64,000 nt of DNA from CAYSCS01 sp964429695. GTDB taxonomy: Bacteria > Acidobacteriota > Aminicenantia > Aminicenantales > Aminicenantaceae. The notes beneath the pieces were generated by a model. The model was not told the DNA's origin, ran no database searches, and was given only the letters and a program-made list of their open reading frames with translations. The stretch is taken from the NCBI GenBank assembly GCA_964429695.1, contig CAYSCS010000044.1, positions 18,271 through 82,270 on the forward strand, read 5' to 3'. The translations under genes were made by a program, and so were the position numbers. The stretch's first letter is position 1. The number at the start of each line of letters is the position of its first letter. Shown here one piece after another: positions 18,181-27,367 of the stretch.

Positions 18181-19221
18181 TTAACTTTCTTGCCTGAGCA
18201 ATCTACTCACTTTAGCAAGATATTCAAATATCTTCTCAGAAGTTTCAACAGAGAGGGAGCCTGTCCCACAGCTTGGAGTGATAAGACATTTCTCCCAGAT
18301 GAGGTCTTCCTTGATTCCTTTACTAGCTAAATTTTTAACCACCGTCTTTAATTTTTTGAGCAGTGACTCTGGCGTCTCTGCCTTTACTTTTTCTGAAGAG
18401 GGGATTATCCCCCACGCCAGAACGCCACCTTTTTCGAGGAAAGACTTAATTTGTTCAGGATAGTAGCTAATTGTTTCTCCATATTCGTAGGCATCAAAGC
18501 TTATGATGTCGACGCCTGCATCTATCAGAATTGTCCATTCCGTGTTTCCGCAACAATGGCTTCCGGCAAGAGCTCCTTCTTTGTGAACAGCCTCAACCAC
18601 GTCTTTTATTTGCCTCACAACATCTGAACGTTGCACACTAACATAGGTCGAGGAGCCGAAGGCAGAAAGAATAGGTTCATCCACAAAGCATATTTGGGGG
18701 CATTCTAAAGCCTTGAACTTTCGCAGCAACCACCTCGCCTTCATTTCCATTCCTTTGACGATTACATCCTGGAAAACTTCGTTGTAAAATATAGACCTTT
18801 TATTCTCATCTACTCTCCCTAGTCCAGTGGTCACCGGTCCAGTGACCTGGTTCTTAAAATATTCAGCGACTCTTTTTCCCTTGAGCTTTTCTTCTATGGC
18901 AAAGATGCCTCGGCTGTATTCAGGAGAGATGCGAAAATATTCTAAATTTTCTGACATATAATTTTCATAGAATTCTTCAAGCGCGGAAGTTATATCTCCG
19001 CTCGTATTAAAATACATTCTTTTCTTTTCTTCATCCACAACAACACAGGGGAGTCCTTCGCTATATTGGATTTCCATTTGTTCTTTGAAGCTTGTGTTGG
19101 GGAGCTGGGGCCAGAAAGGGATTTTTGGAGTTGTGCTCAAGATTATCTCACAAGCTTTATCTGGATCTTGGTGGGGAAAACTTCCTATTCCTGTTGCCAT
19201 GCATTCAGGACTAAAAACCAT
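18181..19221 (-). CDS. Core MetE-like (cobalamin-independent type) methyltransferase, probable corrinoid-dependent methionine synthase
   Basis: A 346-residue protein of the UROD/MetE-like superfamily that keeps only the C-terminal catalytic half of MetE. Zinc ligands are visible as H222-x-C224 (SHCCGN) and C318 (TPSCGTG). Core MetE proteins lack the folate-holding N-terminal half. In some anaerobes with CODH/ACS (Dehalococcoides MesD) they take the methyl group from methyl-CoFeSP. This gene is the first of the cooS-acsB-cooC-acsD-acsC run, which fits that role well, but the assignment is by family and context only. Confidence 0.7.
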   Translation of the reverse strand: MVFSPECMATGIGSFPHQDPDKACEIILSTTPKIPFWPQLPNTSFKEQMEIQYSEGLPCVVVDEEKKRMYFNTSGDITSALEEFYENYMSENLEYFRISPEYSRGIFAIEEKLKGKRVAEYFKNQVTGPVTTGLGRVDENKRSIFYNEVFQDVIVKGMEMKARWLLRKFKALECPQICFVDEPILSAFGSSTYVSVQRSDVVRQIKDVVEAVHKEGALAGSHCCGNTEWTILIDAGVDIISFDAYEYGETISYYPEQIKSFLEKGGVLAWGIIPSSEKVKAETPESLLKKLKTVVKNLASKGIKEDLIWEKCLITPSCGTGSLSVETSEKIFEYLAKVSRLLRQES

Positions 19222-19242
19222 CGAAGCCTCCTTTCAAAAAAA

Positions 19243-19296
19243 ATTATACAGAAAGAAAAAATTTTTTATAGTATTTTCTCTTAAATTTTTTGTAAA
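19243..19296 (-). promoter_or_regulatory. Candidate promoter of the core-MetE/cooS/acs operon
   Basis: On the minus strand TTTACA (19296-19291) is spaced 17 bp from TACTAT (19273-19268). A second extended -10-like TGTATAAT lies at about 19250-19243, just before the AAGGAGG site. This is the only sizeable spacer (189 bp) in this part of the leftward block. Confidence 0.4.
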
Positions 19297-19410
19297 ATCC
19301 TGCTATTTTTTATAATTTAAATTGAATTATTTTATATTTTTTTAATTTTATCCATTTCTGGTTTTTCTCAACATCAGGGAATAAATTTAGGCAGGCTTAT
19401 GTCCTTTTCT

Positions 19411-20187
19411 TCAAGACATGCTTATAAGTTTAATGAATATTCCCTCAATTTCTTCTTTCAGTTTAGAATTCATAGCCTCGATCAAGGGGATTCTTTTTGC
19501 ATCGGCTTCTTGGATAATTTCATGGAATGAAACATGGCCTAACACAAAATCCTGAGGAAAGTGTTGATTGATCCATTCGACCTGGGATTCATTCTTGATT
19601 TTGTTCCCGATTATTCCAAACTTTTTAATCCCGATATCCTTGGCAAGCTTGATGATAGAAAGGGCTGTGTTTATGCTCCGGGAACCGGTCTCAACGATGA
19701 TTATCATCCGGTCGATGGCTTGAGCCGTGGCTCGACCCAGATGCTCTATTCCCGCTTCCATGTCTACTACCACCACTTCTTTTCTCCTCAAAATGATTTC
19801 AGAAAGCAGGCTTCGGAGAAGGACATTTTCAGGGCAAGCGCAACCCTCTCCTCCTCTTCTGATTCCTCCCATTACCAAGATTTTTATACCTTTATATTCA
19901 AGACAGTATTTATCGGGTATATCGTCTACAGTAGGATTGAGTTTGAACAGTTGCCCAAACTGCCTAGGATTTGCCCCAGTCCTTTCTTTAATCAGCCGAC
20001 GCTGCTCTGAGATTGGAATTACTGAGGAAGCTAATGGCTCTGGAACTCCAATCGAATAGATAAGGTTTGCATCAGGATCGGCATCAACGGCCAGAACTTT
20101 GTAACCTTTTCTTGAAAAGAAGTGACAGAGAAGACCGGCAATCGTCGACTTCCCTGTACCGCCTTTTCCTGAGATTGCAATTTTCAT
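19411..20187 (-). CDS. CooC-type nickel insertion ATPase, second copy
   Basis: A 258-residue MinD-like ATPase with deviant Walker A (SGKGGTGKST, residues 5-14), VDADPDAN and a Cys-x-Cys pair in GEGCACPEN, all as in CooC/AcsF. It differs enough from the copy at 13239-13991 to be an old duplicate, so one may serve CODH and the other ACS. It follows the 3-hydroxyacyl-CoA dehydrogenase-like gene by 15 bp and has only a weak ribosome-binding site. Confidence 0.85.
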   Translation of the reverse strand: MKIAISGKGGTGKSTIAGLLCHFFSRKGYKVLAVDADPDANLIYSIGVPEPLASSVIPISEQRRLIKERTGANPRQFGQLFKLNPTVDDIPDKYCLEYKGIKILVMGGIRRGGEGCACPENVLLRSLLSEIILRRKEVVVVDMEAGIEHLGRATAQAIDRMIIIVETGSRSINTALSIIKLAKDIGIKKFGIIGNKIKNESQVEWINQHFPQDFVLGHVSFHEIIQEADAKRIPLIEAMNSKLKEEIEGIFIKLISMS

Positions 20188-20202
20188 TTTGCGTTTAATC
20201 TT

Positions 20203-21111
20203 TCAAGATTCTTTTTTTCCCCTAATAAAATTGGGTTGCTTATAAGCAGGGTTAGGATACTTGTAGAATCCTTCGCCTGATTTGACTCCGAGTTTACCCG
20301 CCTTTATCATCTCAACTAAAAATTGGGGTGGCTTATCTGAGGGATCCTTGCTTTCGTTATAATAAATCATCTCGATATCATGGACAACATCCAAGCCCAC
20401 AATATCCATAAGCCCGCAGGGACCGAGTGAAGTCCCCCATTCCAGCATCCAGCCTCTGTCTATATCTTCTGCGCTGATGTAACCACCAGCGATTAAGAAA
20501 AGACATTCTTTTTTTATCGCTCTCCAGATTCTGTTGGTAGCATAACCCAAGATTTCCTTCTTGACTAGGATAGGAATCATGCCTAATTCTTCGAGGAAGT
20601 TAAGGACCGCTTCTATAATTTCAGCACTTGTTTGAGGATTTCCCATTACTTCGACCTTTAAGTCGTCGGGAGGACCCCAGTTAAAATTGAATACCTTCTC
20701 AGGTCTTGAGGTCACATCAGCAAGCCTTGAGCCAGGGATGGAAGAAGTGTTTGTCCCGATAATCGTCTCTGGGTCAGCATATCTATCAATCTCTGCAAAT
20801 ACCTTTCTTTTGAGCTCCAGAGATTCAGGAACAGTTTCTACCACAAGGTCAACTCCCCTCACGCATTCACTGAGACTTGATTTTACGCTGAGCAAAGAAA
20901 GAGCCTTCTCGAGAATGTCTTCAGGGAGTTTCCTTTGAGCTATCCTTTCTTCAATCAAGACTTGAATAGCTTGCTGGGCAGATTTGAGCGCCTCAGGTGC
21001 GATGTCATAAAGTCTCGTCTCTTTACCCTTTATTACGCAACCATAGGCAATCCTTCTTCCCATTGTCCCTGCACCCACGATTCCCACTTTATTTATTTTT
21101 TTGATACTCAT
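20203..21111 (-). CDS. 3-hydroxyacyl-CoA dehydrogenase family protein
   Basis: A 302-residue NAD-dependent dehydrogenase. The N-terminal Rossmann motif is GIVGAGTMG (10-18), and the C-terminal helical dimer domain contains GYATNRIWRA and GPCGLMDIVGLDVVH. The family includes 3-hydroxybutyryl-CoA dehydrogenase and L-carnitine dehydrogenase, both about 280-320 residues. The start overlaps the CoA-transferase gene by 23 bp, implying joint expression. With a CaiB-type transferase and MttB-type demethylases nearby, a carnitine- or betaine-related substrate is possible but unproven. Confidence 0.8.
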   Translation of the reverse strand: MSIKKINKVGIVGAGTMGRRIAYGCVIKGKETRLYDIAPEALKSAQQAIQVLIEERIAQRKLPEDILEKALSLLSVKSSLSECVRGVDLVVETVPESLELKRKVFAEIDRYADPETIIGTNTSSIPGSRLADVTSRPEKVFNFNWGPPDDLKVEVMGNPQTSAEIIEAVLNFLEELGMIPILVKKEILGYATNRIWRAIKKECLFLIAGGYISAEDIDRGWMLEWGTSLGPCGLMDIVGLDVVHDIEMIYYNESKDPSDKPPQFLVEMIKAGKLGVKSGEGFYKYPNPAYKQPNFIRGKKES

Positions 21112-22294
21112 ATATTACCTCCTCCTTTTTCAATTGGACTATGTCTTCTTCACTGTATCCCAGATCTTGAAGAATTCTGCGTGTATGTTCTCCAAGAAGG
21201 GGAGGGGGAGAAAATTCCTCCTCTATGTTTTCTGAGAGTTTGACAGGATTTCCCACCAACCTGATGAGACCTGCATTGGGGTGAATGCATTCACGCACCA
21301 TTTTGCGATGTAGGACCTGGGGGTCTGAAAAAACCTGATCCACTGTGTATATTGGTCCACAGGGGATTCCCGCTTCTTTCAATATTTTCAACCACTCCTC
21401 AGAGGATTTGGTAGATATTACTTCGGAAATCAATCCCACCACTTCTTCCCGGTTTTCAACTCTCTTGGCATTTGTCTTGAACTTAGGGTTTTCTTTCATC
21501 CCTTCCAGACCTAAAACCTCACAAAACTTTTTCCAAAGCTGGTCATTACCTACCGCAATGTTTAGATATGAATCTTTTGCCTTAAAAGCTTGATAAGGGA
21601 CTATCACAGGATGGCCAGAACCAAGGGGTTTTGGGATTTCTCCAGAGACAAAATAGGCAGAAGCTCTGTAGCTCAGCCAGGAAATAACGCAATCAAGAAG
21701 GGAGACATCTATCATCTGTCCTTTTCCTGTTTTCGAGCGTGAGATGAGAGCAGCAAGGATTCCATAGGCGGCAAACATCCCGCCCGCTATATCCGCAACC
21801 GCAATGCCAACTTTCACGGGAGGTCTGCCTTGTTCTCCAGTGATGCTCATCAATCCTCCCATTCCCTGAATAACCTGATCAAAACCAGGAAGCTCTCTGT
21901 AGGGCCCATCCTGCCCAAATCCAGAGATGCTGCAATAAATAAGCTTAGGATTTATCTTTCTTGTCCTCTTGAAATCGAGGCTTAATTTTTCCATTGTTCC
22001 TGGACGGTAGTTCTCTACAAGAACATCGCATCGCTTCAGGAGTTTATGGATGATTTCAAGCGACTTCACTTTTTTTAGGTTTAAGCATAGACTCTTCTTG
22101 TTGCGATTGACACTCAGAAAATAGGCACTTTCCCCAGAGACAAAGGGAGGTCCCCACCCTCTTGAATCATCACCCGTAGAAGGGGCTTCAATTTTTATCA
22201 CTTCAGCCCCTAAATCAGCTAACATCATGGTGCAGAAAGGTCCTGCCATGGCTCTTGTAAAGTCGAGAATTCTTATCCCTTCCAAGACTTGCAT
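21089..22294 (-). CDS. CaiB/BaiF-type class III CoA-transferase
   Basis: A 401-residue family III CoA-transferase, which moves CoA between carboxylic acids through an aspartyl-CoA intermediate. The N-terminal motif is RILDFTRAMAGPF (8-20). The catalytic aspartate is D168 in AVADIAGG, and the C-terminus carries the LGEHTRRIL motif. AAGGAGG precedes the ATG. Substrates in the family include carnitine/crotonobetaine, formate/oxalate and bile acids. Embedded between a corrinoid activase and the 3-hydroxyacyl-CoA dehydrogenase-like gene, it may activate the carbon skeleton of a methylated amine. Confidence 0.88.
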   Translation of the reverse strand: MQVLEGIRILDFTRAMAGPFCTMMLADLGAEVIKIEAPSTGDDSRGWGPPFVSGESAYFLSVNRNKKSLCLNLKKVKSLEIIHKLLKRCDVLVENYRPGTMEKLSLDFKRTRKINPKLIYCSISGFGQDGPYRELPGFDQVIQGMGGLMSITGEQGRPPVKVGIAVADIAGGMFAAYGILAALISRSKTGKGQMIDVSLLDCVISWLSYRASAYFVSGEIPKPLGSGHPVIVPYQAFKAKDSYLNIAVGNDQLWKKFCEVLGLEGMKENPKFKTNAKRVENREEVVGLISEVISTKSSEEWLKILKEAGIPCGPIYTVDQVFSDPQVLHRKMVRECIHPNAGLIRLVGNPVKLSENIEEEFSPPPLLGEHTRRILQDLGYSEEDIVQLKKEEVIYEYQKNK

Positions 22295-22305
22295 CTTTTT
22301 CCTCC

Positions 22306-24084
22306 TTAAGAATCGTAAGGTTTTAGTTCCAGAGAGTCTATGAAATATTCTTGAAAAAGAGGGTCTGCGGCTGGCGAAAAAAATTCTATTTTCCTTACCA
22401 AGTTTTCTGCTCTCTTTCGAATTTCAGGAGAAAGGAGAAATGCCCTTGCTCCTGCCAGAGAGGCATTTCCGATAAAAGTAATCTTATTAGCGTCAAGCGA
22501 GGGAAGAAGGCCAATCTTCATGCTATTCTCGATATTAAGATAATTACCGAATGCGCCCGCTATTAGAATTCCATCCAGGTCTTTAAGCCTCAATTTACTC
22601 CTCTTTAAAATAAGTCTTATTCCACATCTTATGGCAGCTACAGCAAGTTGGAGTTCTCTTACATCTTTCTGGTCAATGAAAATATTCTTTGCCAACCAAA
22701 CCTTTTTCTCTTTATGGGAGATATTACCTTTAGGAGAAATTTTCCCTTGTTCAATCAATATTGCGATGAGGTCGATGAGCCCTGTCCCGCATATGCCAAG
22801 AGGGGGTGCTTCATTTATCGTCTTCAGAACAAGTCTTTTTTTGAACTCTGCCTTGTAGATAGCGCCACTTAAGGCAAGCATTCCACAGCTTATATTCATT
22901 CCTTCAAAGGCTGGACCTGCAGCAGTGGAGGTAGCCAGGAATTTATGCTTCTTCTTGAGTACTATCTCTCCATTTGTACCTAAGTCTATGTAAAGGAAAT
23001 TTCCCTCCTTAGCTTCAAAACCAGAGGCAACAAGTCCTGCTGATATGTCGCCTCCCACAAAGCTTTGTATATTGGGAGAGATGTAAACCCTCGCATTCTG
23101 ATTGATTTTGAGCCCCAATGAGCCCGCCCTCAATTGAGGTAAATGAGTGAAAACAGAATAAAAGGGGGCAACTGCAAGGCTTTCTACGGGGATGCCGAGA
23201 AAGAAGTGATTCATCGAAGTGTTTCCTGCTATGGCAACTTCATAAATTTCACTTTCTTTAATTCCCTTTTTCCAGAGTAGGTTAGCAATCATCTCATTCA
23301 GGGACTGAAGCACGGCTTCATTCAGACGCTCTAAATTTTCTGGCTTAAGGTAGGCAAAACTTATCCTTGAAACTACATCTGCTCCATATTTTGCCTGGCC
23401 GTTTTTTGACGTAGCGGTTCCAAGACTTTCTCCACTGATTATGTCTACAACTTCAGTAACTAAGGTAGTCGTTCCAATATCGATTGCCAGTCCGAATGCT
23501 CTTTGAGCTGTATCCCCTTCTTCTATGGCTATGATTTCTCTCCCATCTTTCAAAGCTATGGTAAGCTGGAAATTACTCTTTTCTACGAGGCGGGGGAGGT
23601 CTTTCAGGAGTCCCAAGTCAGTGATTAAAACTTTTTTCCCCAGCTCTTTCTCAACAAGTTCAATTAAAGAAAGTGGCAACTTTATTTCTGGTTTTTTAAG
23701 CTTGAGGAAGTATTTCTTCACTGCAGGGTTAAGAGAAAGGGTTTCTCTTATTCCGGTAGTCAAAATGAGCATTTCTTGAATCAGAGATTCCTCTGGGATT
23801 CTGATTTCTAAGTTTCCTTTTATTCCGTAAAGACATGCAAGTCTGTATCTTGGTCCAAGCTTCTTTTTCTTCAGGAAGTATGCTTCTTTTTCAGAGAGAG
23901 GGGGAAGTTCCCCCTTTACAATCTCAACCATGCATTTCCCACATAGCCCTTTTTTATTACAGTAAGAGTTAAGGGGAATCCCTGCTTCTTGAATTTTATC
24001 TGCGAGAATCTCCTTTTCCCTCGCTATGATTGATTTATGGTGAGAAGTTATCTCGATTTTATAAATTTGGGGGAAAAGCTTCAT
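22306..24084 (-). CDS. Corrinoid protein reductive activase, ferredoxin-ASKHA type, second copy
   Basis: A 592-residue RACo/RamA-related activator. The N-terminal [2Fe-2S] ligands are C42, C48, C51 and C84, and the ASKHA phosphate-binding motif DIGTTTLVTE is near 200. It is about 40 residues shorter than the acs-linked copy and clearly diverged from it. Its start overlaps the stop of the corrinoid protein gene (ATGA), so its client is probably that small corrinoid protein and its relatives rather than CoFeSP. Confidence 0.85.
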   Translation of the reverse strand: MKLFPQIYKIEITSHHKSIIAREKEILADKIQEAGIPLNSYCNKKGLCGKCMVEIVKGELPPLSEKEAYFLKKKKLGPRYRLACLYGIKGNLEIRIPEESLIQEMLILTTGIRETLSLNPAVKKYFLKLKKPEIKLPLSLIELVEKELGKKVLITDLGLLKDLPRLVEKSNFQLTIALKDGREIIAIEEGDTAQRAFGLAIDIGTTTLVTEVVDIISGESLGTATSKNGQAKYGADVVSRISFAYLKPENLERLNEAVLQSLNEMIANLLWKKGIKESEIYEVAIAGNTSMNHFFLGIPVESLAVAPFYSVFTHLPQLRAGSLGLKINQNARVYISPNIQSFVGGDISAGLVASGFEAKEGNFLYIDLGTNGEIVLKKKHKFLATSTAAGPAFEGMNISCGMLALSGAIYKAEFKKRLVLKTINEAPPLGICGTGLIDLIAILIEQGKISPKGNISHKEKKVWLAKNIFIDQKDVRELQLAVAAIRCGIRLILKRSKLRLKDLDGILIAGAFGNYLNIENSMKIGLLPSLDANKITFIGNASLAGARAFLLSPEIRKRAENLVRKIEFFSPAADPLFQEYFIDSLELKPYDS

Positions 24085-24734
24085 TCAGGCCGCCTTTTCT
24101 TTTTCAGGAGTCTTTCTACTAAGCTTAAAGCTAGGGCTGCGTTTGGAGCATACCCATCAGCCTTTATTTCCTCCGCAAACGATTGAGTAACAGGTCCTCC
24201 TCCAATGATGACTTTGACCCTTTGGCGAAGATTTTTTCTCTCCAGTATCTCTATTACTTCTCTCATATAGATCATTGTGGTGGTGAGCAGAGCCGACATT
24301 CCGAGTATATCTGGACTTTCTTTTTTTACCACGTTTAAAAATTTTTCTTTGGGCGTGTCTATTCCGATATCGATTACCTCATAACCTGCGCTCTCAAGAA
24401 CAAGACAAACTATCTTTTTTCCGATGTCATGAAGATCTCCTTTTACTGTCCCCATGACTATTTTCCCCTTAAGCCTCTGGGGAAGAGTAAAGAAGTGGGG
24501 CCTTAGGATTTCAAGGCCCGCCTTCATAGCCCTCGTTGAGATGAGGACTTCAGGAATGAAAATCTCATTCTTTTTAAATTTAATCCCTACTTCATCCATC
24601 CCTCTTATCAATCCATCATTCAGGATTTCTTCTGGACAGATTTTTTCTGAAAGCGCCCTTTGAGTTAATTCTTTCAGGCTCGAAGAGTCTCCTTTTTCTA
24701 CACTCTGGGCAATTTCTCTCAAAAGCTTAACCAT
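24081..24734 (-). CDS. Methyltransferase cognate corrinoid protein (MtbC/MttC-like)
   Basis: A 217-residue two-domain protein: a helical cap (about 1-85) and a Rossmann-type B12-binding domain. The lower axial ligand is H102 in GDLHDIGK, with SALLTTTM and GGGPVTQSF as the other cobalamin contacts. Such proteins receive a methyl group from a substrate-specific MtxB enzyme and pass it to an MtxA enzyme. It is the first gene of the leftward block, divergent from the PocR/AraC regulator 84 bp away and overlapping the activase gene. Confidence 0.92.
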   Translation of the reverse strand: MVKLLREIAQSVEKGDSSSLKELTQRALSEKICPEEILNDGLIRGMDEVGIKFKKNEIFIPEVLISTRAMKAGLEILRPHFFTLPQRLKGKIVMGTVKGDLHDIGKKIVCLVLESAGYEVIDIGIDTPKEKFLNVVKKESPDILGMSALLTTTMIYMREVIEILERKNLRQRVKVIIGGGPVTQSFAEEIKADGYAPNAALALSLVERLLKKKRRPE

Positions 24735-24818
24735 GTCACATGTTATATGATTATATATTTTTCATCTTCAAAAATATAGCCTTAATTAAAATTTTTTTGT
24801 ATAATTATGCTAATTTAA
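24735..24818. promoter_or_regulatory. Divergent control region between the corrinoid protein and PocR/AraC regulator genes
   Basis: An 84-bp AT-rich spacer with outward-facing TATAAT-like boxes on both strands (24800-24805 on +, 24755-24750 on -). It is the natural target for the adjacent regulator. No consensus -35 boxes were seen. Confidence 0.4.
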
Positions 24819-26090
24819 ATGAAGGAAAGAATTAGATATTTTATACCAAAGGCTCAATTTGAGCAGCTCTCAAAAAAATATTATCAAAGGACAGAACTTC
24901 CCCTTCTGCTTTTAAGCCTTGAGGGGGAAATAATCTACAGTTTCCATCGCTGTGAGCTATGCGCAAAGATTGTGCTTGACCATAAGAACATTCTTTCCAA
25001 GAATTGCAGGCTGACAATGATCAGGGCTGTCGAAGAATCTTTTCGCTGGGGAGAAGGTTATATAACCACTTGTCCTTTAGGCTTAATCATCTTTTCTGTT
25101 CCGGTAATAAATGAAAAGAAATTACTCGGCGGGTTCGTGAGTGGGTTTGCCATATTCCCCGAAATGAGAAAAGATATGAGGGAAGAGATTGTTCAAAATT
25201 TAAAGGCCTATGGCTATTCCCTGGATAATTATGAACTCGCAGAAAACTGCCTCAAGGTATTCCCTTTGAAGAAAGTGAGAGAATACATCTCTTACCTTCT
25301 GGCATTAGCCAGAAAATATTATGTGAGTGATATTGGCTTTCTTAAGGCAAGAAGAGAAAAATACATCCAGCAGTTTAAGATTGCAAATTTCCTGGATGAG
25401 CTAAAAAAGACGAGTGCGGATGTACCGAGGAAAATCCTTGATAAGCAAGAAGAGATCATTCAGAAAGTAAAACTGGGAGATAAGACAGGTGCAAGAGAAA
25501 TCCTAAACGAATTTTTAGGCTCAATTTTTTTCGAAAGCGGGATGAATTTCGAGATCCTAAAAGTAAGGATAATTGAGTTAGTGGTCATTATTTCAAGGGC
25601 TGCGATAGAAGCTGGGGTAGAAGCAAAGGAGTTGTTAGGACTCAATTATTCTTATCTTACTGAGTTAAATAGAGTTACAGATACAGAGGAGCTGCTTTAC
25701 AAGCTTAACGAAGTCCTGGAGAATTTCATCCATAAAGTTTCAACGATAAGGGAAAAGAAGAAGAAAATGAAGATAGAAAGGATGATGAAATACATAAATC
25801 AGAATTTTACCGCTAAACTCAGTGCAGGAAAAGTCGCCAGAGTTGCAGGTTTAAGCCCAAGTCGTGCCCTCCATCTTTTCAAACAAGAAACAGGCATGAC
25901 CTTTTCCAATTACATCCTTAAGCTGAGGGTAGACTATGGAAAATATCTTCTCCTCAATACAGACTTGAACCTTGCCGACCTTGCTTCAACAACAGGATTT
26001 TATGATCAGAGCCATTTCAACAAGAATTTTAAGAAATTTGAAAAAATGACACCCACTCAATTCAGGCTTAAATATAAGTATAAGTACTAA
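24819..26090 (+). CDS. PocR-domain AraC-family transcriptional regulator
   Basis: A 423-residue one-component regulator. The N-terminal region (about 10-165) resembles the PocR ligand-binding domain, with cysteines in RCELCAKI, NCRLTM and TTCPLG that could bind a metal or ligand. A helical linker follows, then a C-terminal AraC double helix-turn-helix (about 325-423; VARVAGLSPSRALHLFKQ and LASTTGFYDQSHFNK). PocR-type sensors control corrinoid-dependent pathways such as propanediol use and are common beside methylotrophic methyltransferase genes. It probably controls the divergent corrinoid operon and the downstream methyltransferase genes. Confidence 0.85.
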   Translation: MKERIRYFIPKAQFEQLSKKYYQRTELPLLLLSLEGEIIYSFHRCELCAKIVLDHKNILSKNCRLTMIRAVEESFRWGEGYITTCPLGLIIFSVPVINEKKLLGGFVSGFAIFPEMRKDMREEIVQNLKAYGYSLDNYELAENCLKVFPLKKVREYISYLLALARKYYVSDIGFLKARREKYIQQFKIANFLDELKKTSADVPRKILDKQEEIIQKVKLGDKTGAREILNEFLGSIFFESGMNFEILKVRIIELVVIISRAAIEAGVEAKELLGLNYSYLTELNRVTDTEELLYKLNEVLENFIHKVSTIREKKKKMKIERMMKYINQNFTAKLSAGKVARVAGLSPSRALHLFKQETGMTFSNYILKLRVDYGKYLLLNTDLNLADLASTTGFYDQSHFNKNFKKFEKMTPTQFRLKYKYKY

Positions 26091-26179
26091 AACTGAGAAT
26101 TGCATCGATGGTGATTTTTTATGCGTCTTAAATTCAAGATACAATTTTATTTTCTTTTTTTAAGCTGAGGAGATGGACA

Positions 26180-27349
26180 ATGAGGGGAGAATGGTCAAGG
26201 TACGAGAGGTTGGAGGCTGCTTGGAATGTTGAAGAGGGGGATAGGGTCCCTGTGGCACCTTTGAATTGCTATCTCATTCCTTACCTTGGAGGAATTTCTA
26301 TCCGCGAGATGTTTTTCGAACCGCAAAAGCTCATCCATGCGGCAGAGAAGTGTCTAGACATCATAGGGGATAACATTGACCCTAACATCACCACTCTCGA
26401 CCACCTTTCTTTCCTCGGAAAATCTGGCTGGGATCAGGTAACCCTTGACTGGAGGATATGGGACGATTTTCCCCCTCAGGGAAACATCCCCAGTTTTTAT
26501 GAAAAATGCATTCTTGAAGATTATGATGAGACATTTGAGAAAGGTTTTTCAACTCTTATCTTCAACACAAAAGCTTCCCGTCAGATAAGGAGTCGGAGCG
26601 TAGATGAATTTCTTTATTATGAATTTGAATACCCAAAAATTTATGCTTCTGCCTGGCGTCAATTCGTCCAAAAACACGAGATACCACTTCTCATGGGAGG
26701 AAGAGCAACTATTCCTTTTGAACTCGTTCTTTATTACAGGAGTTTTGCCCGCTTAGCAGAGGATGTTGTGGAACAGCCGGAAAAGTTGCTCAAGATGTGT
26801 GATTTTGTGCTAGAACATGAGATAATAAACGCTTTGAGACAAGCTTCGATAATGGGGGCAGGGGAGGTACCTGGAGCAGAGGTAATTTTCTTTCAGGCAG
26901 GAATCGTCGGCCCTCCCTATGTCTCTCCTGAAGTATTCAATGAGTTCGTGTGGCCGACATTGAAAAAAGGTGTAAATTTCATCGTCCAGAGAGGTTTTAA
27001 GGCTCATGTACACATGGATGGGAATTTGACGAGTGTCTTACCGCAGCTGAAAAAAATAACCGAGGGTCTTCCAAAAGGGAAAGTGCTCTTGGATTTTGAG
27101 AAGACAGATATGAAAAAAGCTAAAGAAATTTTAGGAGATTCTCTCTGCATCTTTGGGAATGTTCCTGCTTCGCTTTTAGTTTACGGAACGGTGAAAGAGG
27201 TGGAGACATATTGCAAGAAGTTAATAAGAGATTGTGCGGAGGGAGGAGGATTCATCCTTTCTACAGAATGTGAGACTCCCTGGAATGCTAGGAGAGAGAA
27301 TGTGAGAGCGATAATTGAGACAGCCAGAAAATATGGAAAATATAGATGA
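26180..27349 (+). CDS. Uroporphyrinogen decarboxylase-family methyltransferase (MtaA/MtbA-like)
   Basis: A 389-residue TIM-barrel protein of the URO-D superfamily, in which MtaA, MtbA and CmuA move methyl groups from methyl-corrinoid proteins to a thiol. The zinc site looks altered: the usual His-x-Cys is H278-M-D280, with a later C364 in TECETPWN. It is a close paralogue of the protein at 30015-31178. GAGGAG precedes the ATG. As nothing else suggests coenzyme M use, the methyl acceptor is open. True haem-pathway decarboxylation is unlikely given the neighbours. Confidence 0.8.
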   Translation: MRGEWSRYERLEAAWNVEEGDRVPVAPLNCYLIPYLGGISIREMFFEPQKLIHAAEKCLDIIGDNIDPNITTLDHLSFLGKSGWDQVTLDWRIWDDFPPQGNIPSFYEKCILEDYDETFEKGFSTLIFNTKASRQIRSRSVDEFLYYEFEYPKIYASAWRQFVQKHEIPLLMGGRATIPFELVLYYRSFARLAEDVVEQPEKLLKMCDFVLEHEIINALRQASIMGAGEVPGAEVIFFQAGIVGPPYVSPEVFNEFVWPTLKKGVNFIVQRGFKAHVHMDGNLTSVLPQLKKITEGLPKGKVLLDFEKTDMKKAKEILGDSLCIFGNVPASLLVYGTVKEVETYCKKLIRDCAEGGGFILSTECETPWNARRENVRAIIETARKYGKYR

Positions 27350-27367
27350 ATAAATAAGAGAGAGAAA

